Positions 7,271 through 14,535 of a stretch of DNA of 17,408 nt are shown here, piece by piece. The stretch lies in the NCBI GenBank assembly GCA_947631375.1, contig CANRLD010000012.1:1-17408 (forward strand), written 5' to 3'. Position numbers and translations under genes: made by a program. How positions within the stretch are numbered: the stretch's first letter is position 1; every line of letters begins with the position of its first letter. The notes beneath the pieces were generated by a model. The model ran no database searches, was not told where the DNA came from, and saw nothing but the letters and a program-made list of their open reading frames with translations. Source of the DNA: an uncultured Methylophaga sp. Its GTDB lineage: Bacteria; Pseudomonadota; Gammaproteobacteria; Nitrosococcales; Methylophagaceae.

Positions 7271-9414
7271 TTAGGAGACTCAGCTCCGGTACCGCACCGT
7301 ATTTTTCACTGGGCTTGCTACTGGTAGTGCTGGCCTTTCTACTGAGTGCGGCAACGCAGGACAGCTCCAGACTCAATGACCTGTTTCTATATCTCTTTGG
7401 TCTGGGTCTGATCTGCTTGTTTCTGCTCGCGGCTATCCTTGCTCGCGGCATGTTCCGACTGTATCGTGACTTTCAGAAAAAAGCGCCTGGATCGAGACTG
7501 ACACTCAAACTGGTCAGCCTGTTTGTCCTGCTGATCGTCGGCTCTACCAGTATTGTTTACGGTTTTTCAGTTCACTTTCTACAACGCGGTATTAACAGCT
7601 GGTTTGATGTCAAGGTAGAGCAGGCACTGGAAGACTCGCTGGAACTGAGCCGCAATGCGTTTGGTATTCGCATGCGAACCTTGTTACGCCAGACACGAAT
7701 GATGGCTGGCGTTTTATCCGAATTGCCCAGTGCCAGATTGTCTAACAGCGTGCATGAACTGGTACAGCTCAGCGGCGCGCTGGAGCTGGGGATCTGGACC
7801 ATAAATGGCCAGCTGGTGGTGTCCAGCGTGGAAAATCCGGCAATTATCATTCCCACACCACCGGACGAGTCTATCGTCCGGCGATTACAACAAGGCGAAG
7901 ACTATATCGGTCTCGACCCAACGGCAGATGAGGAGCTGGAATTACGGGCAGCCGTTATGCTGCCACGCCGATCCATCTTGGCCGAAAAACATTATTTGTA
8001 TGTCTCTTTTCCAGTCAATGAACACCTAAGTACATTAGGGAAAAATGTGCAGGATGCGTACACCGATTACAAGGAGCTCAGTTATCTGCGTAAGCCGCTT
8101 GTCACTATCTTTACGCTGACGCTCAGCCTTATCGTCTTTCTTACCATGCTGGCATCGATCTGGTTTGCGGTATGGATTTCCCGACGTATGGTTCAGCCGT
8201 TACAAGAGCTGGCTGCAGGTACTCAGGCGGTCGCTTCAGGTAATTACAATACGCAGTTAACCGCTTCAGGTCATGACGAAATCAGTTTTTTGGTGCGTTC
8301 ATTTAACCAGATGACCCAACGGCTGACGCAAGCCCGCAACGCCTCGGATCGCAGTCACGATTTGTTAGCGCGACAAACCAGCTACCTGACAACGGTTCTC
8401 GGCAGCCTGTCCAGTGGCGTTATCACCATCGATAACGATCTGTACCTGCGTACCGCTAACATGGCCAGCAGTGACATTCTCGGAGTCAATTTACAGCAAC
8501 GGCTGGAAAGCTCGCTGGATACCCTGGGTAAGCTCAATGACAATTTGCACCGCTTTGCTCTGTTGATTCAAAATTTCACCTTTAAGCCCGTGGCGTGGCA
8601 ACAACAAATTGAATTCCAGCAAAGCAAAGGCCGCCAGACCTTGATGTGCCACGGCACACCGCTGCCCGCTGAAGCAGGTTGGGTGATCGTTTTTGATGAT
8701 ATTACGGCGCTGCTGCAAGCGCAGCGCAATGCGGCTTGGGGCGAAGTTGCCCGGCGTTTGGCCCATGAAATTAAAAACCCTCTGACACCAATCCAGCTCT
8801 CGGCAGAGCGCCTGCAACACAAGTACGCCTCGCTAGTGCCTGCTGATCAGACAGAAACCTTGCACAAACTTACTGATACCATCGTCCAGCAGGTTGAAGC
8901 GATGAAAGACATGGTAAATGAGTTTTCCGACTACGCCCGCAGCCCTGGGCTGAAACGGGAAAGCGTCTCCGCCAGCGAGCTGATTCATGAAGTGCTGACA
9001 CTCTATCAAAGCCATTCCAATCACCAGTTCACCCTGCTCAACAGCCCCACCGAAATTCGCATCAGTGTCGATAAAAACCGGATGCGTCAGGTGCTCCACA
9101 ACCTACTGAAAAATGCTATAGAGGCCAGCGAAGAAGCGAATAAACCAGTCGATATTGTAATTAGCTATCATCTGGTGATGCAGCAACATACTCCCTGGCT
9201 GGAGATCACCATTACTGATCAAGGTCCTGGCTTTCCTCAAGATATGGTAGACAAACTGTTTGAGCCTTACACTACAACGAAAGTTAAAGGGACAGGACTG
9301 GGACTTGCCATTGTTAAAAAAATTATTGAAGAACACGGTGGAGATGTTTGGGCAGAAAACCTTAGCCCCGAAGGAGCAGGTATAATTATCCGGCTACCAC
9401 TGGAGGAAGATTAG
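7255..9414 (+). CDS. ntrY: NtrY-like membrane sensor histidine kinase
   Basis: This is a 719-residue sensor kinase with the NtrY layout. Three N-terminal membrane helices lie at about 16-34, 43-63 and 84-104. A periplasmic sensor region of about 175 residues follows, then a fourth helix (284-308), a HAMP domain (309-360, MVQPLQELAAGTQAVASGNY) and a PAS-like domain (about 375-480). The kinase core has all boxes: the H-box AHEIKNPLTP with phospho-acceptor His504, the N-box NLLKNAIEAS at 616-625, the G1 box DQGPGFP at 655-661 and the G2 box GTGLGLAI at 679-686. It should be fully active. ATG at 7255 overlaps DUF4390 by 16 bases, and the response regulator follows after two bases. NtrYX systems respond to nitrogen or redox state in other bacteria; the signal here cannot be read from the sequence. 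Confidence 0.94.
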   Translation: MAFRLIRRLSSGTAPYFSLGLLLVVLAFLLSAATQDSSRLNDLFLYLFGLGLICLFLLAAILARGMFRLYRDFQKKAPGSRLTLKLVSLFVLLIVGSTSIVYGFSVHFLQRGINSWFDVKVEQALEDSLELSRNAFGIRMRTLLRQTRMMAGVLSELPSARLSNSVHELVQLSGALELGIWTINGQLVVSSVENPAIIIPTPPDESIVRRLQQGEDYIGLDPTADEELELRAAVMLPRRSILAEKHYLYVSFPVNEHLSTLGKNVQDAYTDYKELSYLRKPLVTIFTLTLSLIVFLTMLASIWFAVWISRRMVQPLQELAAGTQAVASGNYNTQLTASGHDEISFLVRSFNQMTQRLTQARNASDRSHDLLARQTSYLTTVLGSLSSGVITIDNDLYLRTANMASSDILGVNLQQRLESSLDTLGKLNDNLHRFALLIQNFTFKPVAWQQQIEFQQSKGRQTLMCHGTPLPAEAGWVIVFDDITALLQAQRNAAWGEVARRLAHEIKNPLTPIQLSAERLQHKYASLVPADQTETLHKLTDTIVQQVEAMKDMVNEFSDYARSPGLKRESVSASELIHEVLTLYQSHSNHQFTLLNSPTEIRISVDKNRMRQVLHNLLKNAIEASEEANKPVDIVISYHLVMQQHTPWLEITITDQGPGFPQDMVDKLFEPYTTTKVKGTGLGLAIVKKIIEEHGGDVWAENLSPEGAGIIIRLPLEED

Positions 9415-9416
9415 GC

Positions 9417-10691
9417 GTGAGTACTGAAAAACCACTGATTTTAGTTGTAGATGATGAGCCTGATATTCGCGAGCTTATCAAGGATATTCTTGAAGACGAA
9501 GCGTATCGTGTGGTCACCGCGAGTAATGGCGAAGAAGCTCGTCAGACCTTTACCCAGAAACAGCCGCAGTTAATCCTGCTGGATATCTGGATGCCCGATA
9601 TTGATGGCATCAGCTTACTGAAAGAGTTTAAACAACAAAACAGCAATGTCACCATTGTCATGATGTCCGGGCATGGCACCATTGAAACCGCTGTTGAGGC
9701 CACCCGCTCTGGTGCCAGCGACTTTATTGAAAAGCCGTTATCAATGGCAAAACTACTGCGCGCCGTCGAGCTGGCAATTGAAAATCGTGCCAAACAAAGC
9801 GCCCAACGGCACGAAATTGCATTGGAACCGGTAGGCAAAAGCGCCAAAATGACACAACTTCGAGAGCAGGCCGAACGGGTTGCCAGCCATGAAATGCCGA
9901 TTTTACTGATTGGCGAAAACGGTACCGGAAAACATTGCTTTGCTTATTATTTGCATCGCCTTGGACAGTACAGTAACGGTAAATTTATCGAATTTAATCC
10001 TGAAAGTTTTCCTCTCGACAGCCATAAGCTGATCGCTCTGGCACAGAACAACACCATTTTCATCAGTGACGTAGCTCAGCTGAATGACAATGCACAAGCG
10101 CTGTTGCAGTATCTGTTGGAAAGCGATCGCCTGAAACAGTGTCAGCTGATTTGCTCAACACAACAGCATCTTGAAAAAGTTATCGCGCGAGGCGACTTTA
10201 ACGAAAGCCTTTTTTACCAACTTAATACCATTACGCTGCAAATACCGTCATTACGGGAACATATAGAAGATATTCCTGAATTAGTACATTTTTTCGTCGA
10301 TCAGCAAACCACTCAGGCCGATCTCCCTTACCGGCGGTTTACCGTCGCAGCACAAAACCGGCTACGAAATTATGCCTGGCCAGGAAATGTCCAAGAGCTG
10401 AAAAATGTTATCCAGCGCTTACTGGTATTGGGCGACTCCGACGATATCGATGTTGATGATGTTGAAACCGCACTTCAAGCGGAACAACAGCCACCCGCGG
10501 ATGATGTTAGCGGGATAAACTTCGATCAGCCCCTGCGCGAGGCACGCGAAGAATTCGAACGGATTTATCTGCTGCAAAAACTGCAGGAAACCGATGGCAA
10601 CGTCGGTAAGGCGGCAAAACTGGCGGGTATGGAACGCACACATCTTTATCGCAAACTACGGGCATTAGGCATTGACAGTAAACAGGTGTAG
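9417..10691 (+). CDS. ntrX: NtrX-like response regulator with degenerate AAA+ domain
   Basis: This protein has 424 residues and starts with GTG, two bases after ntrY. The receiver domain (about 5-120) is intact: acidic pocket Asp12-Asp13, phospho-acceptor Asp56, Ser84 and Lys106. The Fis-type helix-turn-helix at the C-terminus (about 380-420, GNVGKAAKLAGMERTHLYRKL) is also intact. The central sigma-54-activator AAA+ domain is eroded. Walker A is kept (GENGTGK, 166-172). About 20 residues including the GAFTGA loop are missing before Walker B, Walker B reads FISDV (Ser217-Asp218) instead of FLDEV, the arginine-finger segment reads FNESLFYQLN (262-270), and sensor II reads WPGNVQEL with Gln326. 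ATP hydrolysis and sigma-54 contact are therefore unlikely. It probably acts as a phosphorylation-controlled DNA-binding regulator. Confidence 0.93.
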   Translation: MSTEKPLILVVDDEPDIRELIKDILEDEAYRVVTASNGEEARQTFTQKQPQLILLDIWMPDIDGISLLKEFKQQNSNVTIVMMSGHGTIETAVEATRSGASDFIEKPLSMAKLLRAVELAIENRAKQSAQRHEIALEPVGKSAKMTQLREQAERVASHEMPILLIGENGTGKHCFAYYLHRLGQYSNGKFIEFNPESFPLDSHKLIALAQNNTIFISDVAQLNDNAQALLQYLLESDRLKQCQLICSTQQHLEKVIARGDFNESLFYQLNTITLQIPSLREHIEDIPELVHFFVDQQTTQADLPYRRFTVAAQNRLRNYAWPGNVQELKNVIQRLLVLGDSDDIDVDDVETALQAEQQPPADDVSGINFDQPLREAREEFERIYLLQKLQETDGNVGKAAKLAGMERTHLYRKLRALGIDSKQV

Positions 10692-10700
10692 GAATTTACC

Positions 10701-12074
10701 ATGAAGATTCTGATCCTTGGTGCTGGTCAGGTCGGCTCCTCTGTTGCCGCCACGCTGGCCAAGGAAGCTGACGACATCACCTTGGTGGATATTGACAGCG
10801 ATAGTCTGCTGAAAATGCAGGATCATTATGATATTCGCACCGTTCAAGGATTAGCTTCCCATCCGGATGTACTGGAGCGCGCCGGCGCTGCCGATGCTGA
10901 TCTGATTCTGGCGGTGACCAGCAGTGACGAAACCAATATGGTTGCCTGCCAGATTTGCCATACCTTGTATAACACGCCCACCAAAATTGCCCGCATTCGT
11001 GCACCGGAATACCTGACCAATCCACAACTTTTCAATAATGACGCTATCGCCATTGATGTGCTGATCAGCCCGGAACAACTGGTTACGGAATATATTGAAC
11101 GCCTGATCAGCCATCCGAATGCCCTACAGGTGCTGAACTTTGCTGATGGCTTATTAAAGCTGGTGGTCGTTCGGGCATCTCATGGCGGACCGCTGATCGG
11201 TAAACCATTACGCGAATTACGCAAAAACCTGCCCAAAATCCAAACGCGCATCGCGGCAATTTTCCGCAATGGCAAAGCCATCCCGCCGGAAGCCGAAACC
11301 GTTATCAAAGCGGATGATGAAGTCTTTTTTGTGGCTGCCAGTAATGATGTTCGTGCGGTTATGGCCGAGTTGCGACCGCTGGAAAAACCCTATAAACGTA
11401 TTATGCTGGCGGGTGGCGGAAATATCGGAGTTCGCCTTGCCCGTGCGCTGGAAAATGACTATCAGGTCAAGCTCATCGAAGCAAACAGCAAGCGTGCCGA
11501 CTATCTATCAGAAGAGTTATCAAATAGCATCGTGCTGCTGGGCGATGTCGCCAATGAAGAACTCTTGCTGGAAGAAGAAATTGATAATGTCGATTTGTTC
11601 TGCGCCCTGACCAATGACGACGAGGCCAATATCCTATCGGCCATGCTGGCCAAACGCCTTGGTGCCCGTAAGGTATTGTCACTGATCAACCGGGCAGCCT
11701 ATGTTGATCTAGTGGAAAGTAGCACCATTGATATTGCATTATCGCCGCAGCAAGCCACGATCGGCAGTTTACTGGCTCATATTCGTCGAGGCGATGTTGT
11801 AGCGGTACATTCGTTACGCCGTGGTGCAGCGGAAGCTATAGAAGCCATTGCTCACGGCGATAAAAGCTCCTCGCTGGTTGTCGGCCGGCGTATTGATGAA
11901 ATTGATTTACCGCCCGGCACCTCGATTGGCGCGATTATTCGTGGTGAAAAAGCCATTATTGTGCAACGCGATACCGTGATCGAAGCAGAAGATCATGTGA
12001 TTCTGTTTTTAACCAACAAACGCTATATCAAGGAAGTTGAACGTTTGTTCCAAGTGGGCTTCAATTTTTTCTAA
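10701..12074 (+). CDS. trkA: Trk system potassium uptake protein TrkA
   Basis: TrkA is the peripheral, nucleotide-binding gating subunit of the TrkH/TrkG potassium channel, on the cytoplasmic side of the inner membrane. The 457-residue protein has the expected duplicated layout: a first NAD-binding Rossmann domain starting MKILILGAGQVGSSVA (GxGxxG at 8-13), a first TrkA-C domain (about 140-220), a second Rossmann domain with GGGNIG at 238-243, and a second TrkA-C domain at the C-terminus. The ribosome site AGGAA lies seven bases before the ATG, nine bases after ntrX. No trkH is in the window, so the channel is encoded elsewhere. In Pseudomonas trkA directly follows rsmB; here three genes lie between them. 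Confidence 0.97.
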   Translation: MKILILGAGQVGSSVAATLAKEADDITLVDIDSDSLLKMQDHYDIRTVQGLASHPDVLERAGAADADLILAVTSSDETNMVACQICHTLYNTPTKIARIRAPEYLTNPQLFNNDAIAIDVLISPEQLVTEYIERLISHPNALQVLNFADGLLKLVVVRASHGGPLIGKPLRELRKNLPKIQTRIAAIFRNGKAIPPEAETVIKADDEVFFVAASNDVRAVMAELRPLEKPYKRIMLAGGGNIGVRLARALENDYQVKLIEANSKRADYLSEELSNSIVLLGDVANEELLLEEEIDNVDLFCALTNDDEANILSAMLAKRLGARKVLSLINRAAYVDLVESSTIDIALSPQQATIGSLLAHIRRGDVVAVHSLRRGAAEAIEAIAHGDKSSSLVVGRRIDEIDLPPGTSIGAIIRGEKAIIVQRDTVIEAEDHVILFLTNKRYIKEVERLFQVGFNFF

Positions 12075-12076
12075 TC

Positions 12077-12634
12077 ATGTCCTATTCATTAAAACATCAC
12101 TTTCTGGTCGCCATGCCAACCCTGATAGACAGTTTTTTCTATCATTCGGTGATTTATCTCTGCGAACATGATGACGATGGCGCTATGGGACTTATTATTA
12201 ACCGCCCCACGCGGATTATGATGCGAGAGCTGCTTAGTCATCTGCAAATCGCCAATAGCGCCGAATGGACAAATCACACCGCCGTGCTGTTTGGCGGTCC
12301 CGTACAAAAAGATCAGGGTATGGTGCTGCATGATGGTGGTGAAAAATGGAAGAACACCCTGAAAATTACCGATGACATATTTTTGACCACTTCCAGCGAT
12401 ATTTTGCAGTCATTAGGCACCGAACAAGGCCCACCCCACTCGTTGGTGACGCTCGGTTATGCCGCCTGGGAAGACGGTCAACTGGAAGAGGAAATTGCTG
12501 AAAACAGCTGGCTGACGGTGCCCGCCACACATAGTTTACTCTTTGAAACGCCAGCAGATGAGCGCTGGCAGGCCGCTGCCAAGCTGCTTGGCGTTGATAT
12601 TCATCTGATGTCAAATACCACAGGCCGTGCATGA
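12077..12634 (+). CDS. yqgE: YqgE/AlgH family protein (UPF0301)
   Basis: This 185-residue cytoplasmic protein of the YqgE/AlgH family has the usual family length. Recognisable blocks are the N-terminal FLVAMPTLIDSFFYHSVIYLCEHD, then GAMGLIINRPT, LFGGPVQKDQGMVLHD, and HSLVTLGYAAWEDGQLEEEI followed by NSWLTVPA. The biochemical function is not settled; algH was named in Pseudomonas for an effect on alginate genes. No catalytic motif is evident. It begins two bases after trkA with no strong ribosome site and overlaps ruvX by four bases (ATGA). The pairing with ruvX is one of the most conserved in gammaproteobacteria. Confidence 0.95.
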   Translation: MSYSLKHHFLVAMPTLIDSFFYHSVIYLCEHDDDGAMGLIINRPTRIMMRELLSHLQIANSAEWTNHTAVLFGGPVQKDQGMVLHDGGEKWKNTLKITDDIFLTTSSDILQSLGTEQGPPHSLVTLGYAAWEDGQLEEEIAENSWLTVPATHSLLFETPADERWQAAAKLLGVDIHLMSNTTGRA

Positions 12635-13050
12635 ACCCGAGCAACACTATTCTGGCGTTTGACTTTGGCATGAAAAGTATCGGTATCGCCATCGGCAACC
12701 ATCTGACCGGCACTGCCAGAGGCCTCACCGCCATAGCAGCCCGAGACGGTATTCCAAACTGGGAAAAAATCGCCCGGTTAATCAACGAATGGCAACCGGA
12801 TACGCTGATTGTAGGGCTACCGCTAAATATGGACGGCACGGAACAACCGATGACGGCCGCCGCCAAACGATTTGGCAATCGACTTAATAATCGTTTTAAT
12901 ATTCCGGTTATTTGGCATGATGAACGACTGACGACGTTTGAGGCGCTCGATCAAATGGGCGTTCGCAGTAAAATGCATACCAGTAAACGCAGCGATGTCG
13001 ATAAACTATCGGCTCAAATCATTCTCCAATCATGGCTGGAGCAACAATGA
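12631..13050 (+). CDS. ruvX: Holliday junction resolvase-like protein RuvX/YqgF
   Basis: This RNase H-fold nuclease family member has 139 residues, standard for YqgF. Motif I is ILAFDFGMKSIGIAIG with Asp11. The conserved VGLPLNMDGTEQPMT block follows, then DERLTT, and the C-terminal DVDKLSAQIILQSWLE carries the last acidic residue. The family acts in 16S rRNA 5'-end maturation in E. coli and has also been proposed as a Holliday junction resolvase. The ATGA overlap with yqgE and the ATGA overlap with pyrR indicate coupled translation on both sides. Confidence 0.96.
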   Translation: MNPSNTILAFDFGMKSIGIAIGNHLTGTARGLTAIAARDGIPNWEKIARLINEWQPDTLIVGLPLNMDGTEQPMTAAAKRFGNRLNNRFNIPVIWHDERLTTFEALDQMGVRSKMHTSKRSDVDKLSAQIILQSWLEQQ

Positions 13051-13574
13051 ACACGCCCACTACTACAGATATTCAACACTTGCTTGAAGAAATGGCTGCC
13101 ACCATTCGCGAACAACTGGCAGACAAAGATCCGCTACTGATAGGCATCCACACCGGCGGGGTATGGATTGCAAAAGCATTGCAAAAAATTCTGGGCGACG
13201 ACTTTTTTGACGGGCCGCTTGGCACGCTGAGCATCGCCTACTATCGTGATGATTTCACCCGAATCGGCATGCACCCTCAGGTTTCTCCCTCCGACCTGCC
13301 TTTTGACGTGGATAATCGTCATCTGCTGCTGGTGGATGATGTTTTTTACAGTGGCCGCACCACCCGCGCAGCGCTCAACGAAATATTTGATTATGGCCGC
13401 CCAGCCAGTGTCACACTCGCGGTCTTGGTCGAGCGTAATGGCCGCGAACTACCGATTCGGCCAGACATTGTTGGTACCTCACTCAATCTGCCGCGTAATC
13501 AGGATCTGAAACTGCATAACCGTGACGGTTTACACATCGAAATACGTGCGGCAGGAGCCCACCATGCGGAGTAA
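13047..13574 (+). CDS. pyrR: PyrR, pyrimidine regulator / uracil phosphoribosyltransferase
   Basis: PyrR is a phosphoribosyltransferase-fold protein that, in Gram-positive bacteria, controls pyr mRNA attenuation and also has uracil phosphoribosyltransferase activity. Here it has 175 residues. The PRPP-binding signature LLLVDDVFYSGRTTRAAL, with Asp97-Asp98, is intact, and the N-terminal GIHTGGVWIAKAL and SIAYYRDDF blocks match the family. The start is taken at ATG 13047, overlapping the ruvX stop by four bases; an upstream in-frame ATG at 13032 would lie inside ruvX without a ribosome site. The end overlaps pyrB by 11 bases. I see no clear PyrR-binding attenuator upstream, since the gene sits inside a tight cluster, so its regulatory mode here is open. 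Confidence 0.95.
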   Translation: MNTPTTTDIQHLLEEMAATIREQLADKDPLLIGIHTGGVWIAKALQKILGDDFFDGPLGTLSIAYYRDDFTRIGMHPQVSPSDLPFDVDNRHLLLVDDVFYSGRTTRAALNEIFDYGRPASVTLAVLVERNGRELPIRPDIVGTSLNLPRNQDLKLHNRDGLHIEIRAAGAHHAE

Positions 13575-14535
13575 CCAATTAACAGAAAGTGGTCAGCTAC
13601 GGCATTTTCTGACCATTGAAGGACTGAAACGACCACTATTAACCGAAATCATGGATCGTGCTGAGCAATTCTCCAGCATCAGCCACCGTCAGGTAAAAAA
13701 AGTCCCACTGCTGCGCGGCAAAACCATTATGAACCTGTTTTTTGAAAACAGCACTCGTACCCGCTCCACCTTTGAATTAGCCGCCAAAAGACTCTCGGCT
13801 GATGTAATGAACTTTAATATCAGCACCTCTGCCACCTCAAAAGGTGAAAGCCTGCTCGATACGCTGCACAATCTCGAAGCCATGCACACCGACATGTTTG
13901 TCGTTCGCCACGATCAAAGTGGTGCTGCCGAGTTTATTGCCCAACATGTCGCGCCCCATGTCAGCGTGATTAATGCCGGAGATGGCTGCCATGCACACCC
14001 AACCCAGGCAATGCTGGACATGTTTACCATTCGCCGCCACAAGCAGGAATTTGCCAATTTACGGGTAGCGATTATTGGTGACATTCTGCATTCGCGGGTT
14101 GCCCGCTCACAGATACAAGCCCTGTCTATTCTGGGGGTCGGTGAAATTCGGGTGATCGGTCCACAAACGTTGTTACCGCGAGACTGCCAAACGCTGGGCG
14201 TCCATGTGCATCATGACATGGCCAGCGGCTTACGGGATGTGGACGTCATCATTACCCTGCGTTTGCAATTCGAACGGATGCAAGGTGCCCTGCTACCCAG
14301 TGCCCGTGAATATTTTCGCTGCTATGGCCTGACCGAAGAAAAACTCAAGTATGCCAAACCTGATGCCATCGTTATGCATCCCGGCCCCATCAACCGGGGC
14401 GTTGAAATCGCTTCATCCGTTGCCGATGGCAAACAGTCAGTTATTCTTGAGCAAGTCGGCCACGGTATCGCTATTCGAATGGCGGTCATGTCAATGGCAT
14501 TGGGTAGTCAATCAGAACTGGCAGAGAGTGAATAA
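13564..14535 (+). CDS. pyrB: Aspartate carbamoyltransferase catalytic subunit
   Basis: PyrB condenses carbamoyl phosphate with aspartate, the first committed step of pyrimidine synthesis. The protein has 323 residues from the ATG at 13564, which has GGAG six bases upstream; an earlier in-frame ATG at 13522 lies deep in pyrR. The carbamoyl-phosphate signature FFENSTRTRSTFE contains STRTR at 63-67, the mobile loop is SATSKGESLLDT, and the aspartate-binding block is MHPGPINRGVEI (His272 onward). No pyrI regulatory subunit gene is present. Instead the dihydroorotase-like pyrX follows, the arrangement of the large Pseudomonas-type enzyme complex. Confidence 0.97.
   Translation: MRSNQLTESGQLRHFLTIEGLKRPLLTEIMDRAEQFSSISHRQVKKVPLLRGKTIMNLFFENSTRTRSTFELAAKRLSADVMNFNISTSATSKGESLLDTLHNLEAMHTDMFVVRHDQSGAAEFIAQHVAPHVSVINAGDGCHAHPTQAMLDMFTIRRHKQEFANLRVAIIGDILHSRVARSQIQALSILGVGEIRVIGPQTLLPRDCQTLGVHVHHDMASGLRDVDVIITLRLQFERMQGALLPSAREYFRCYGLTEEKLKYAKPDAIVMHPGPINRGVEIASSVADGKQSVILEQVGHGIAIRMAVMSMALGSQSELAESE

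Noticed and set aside
13522..13563. Upstream start for pyrB
   Set aside because: It adds 14 residues wholly inside pyrR, while the ATG at 13564 has a well-spaced GGAG.
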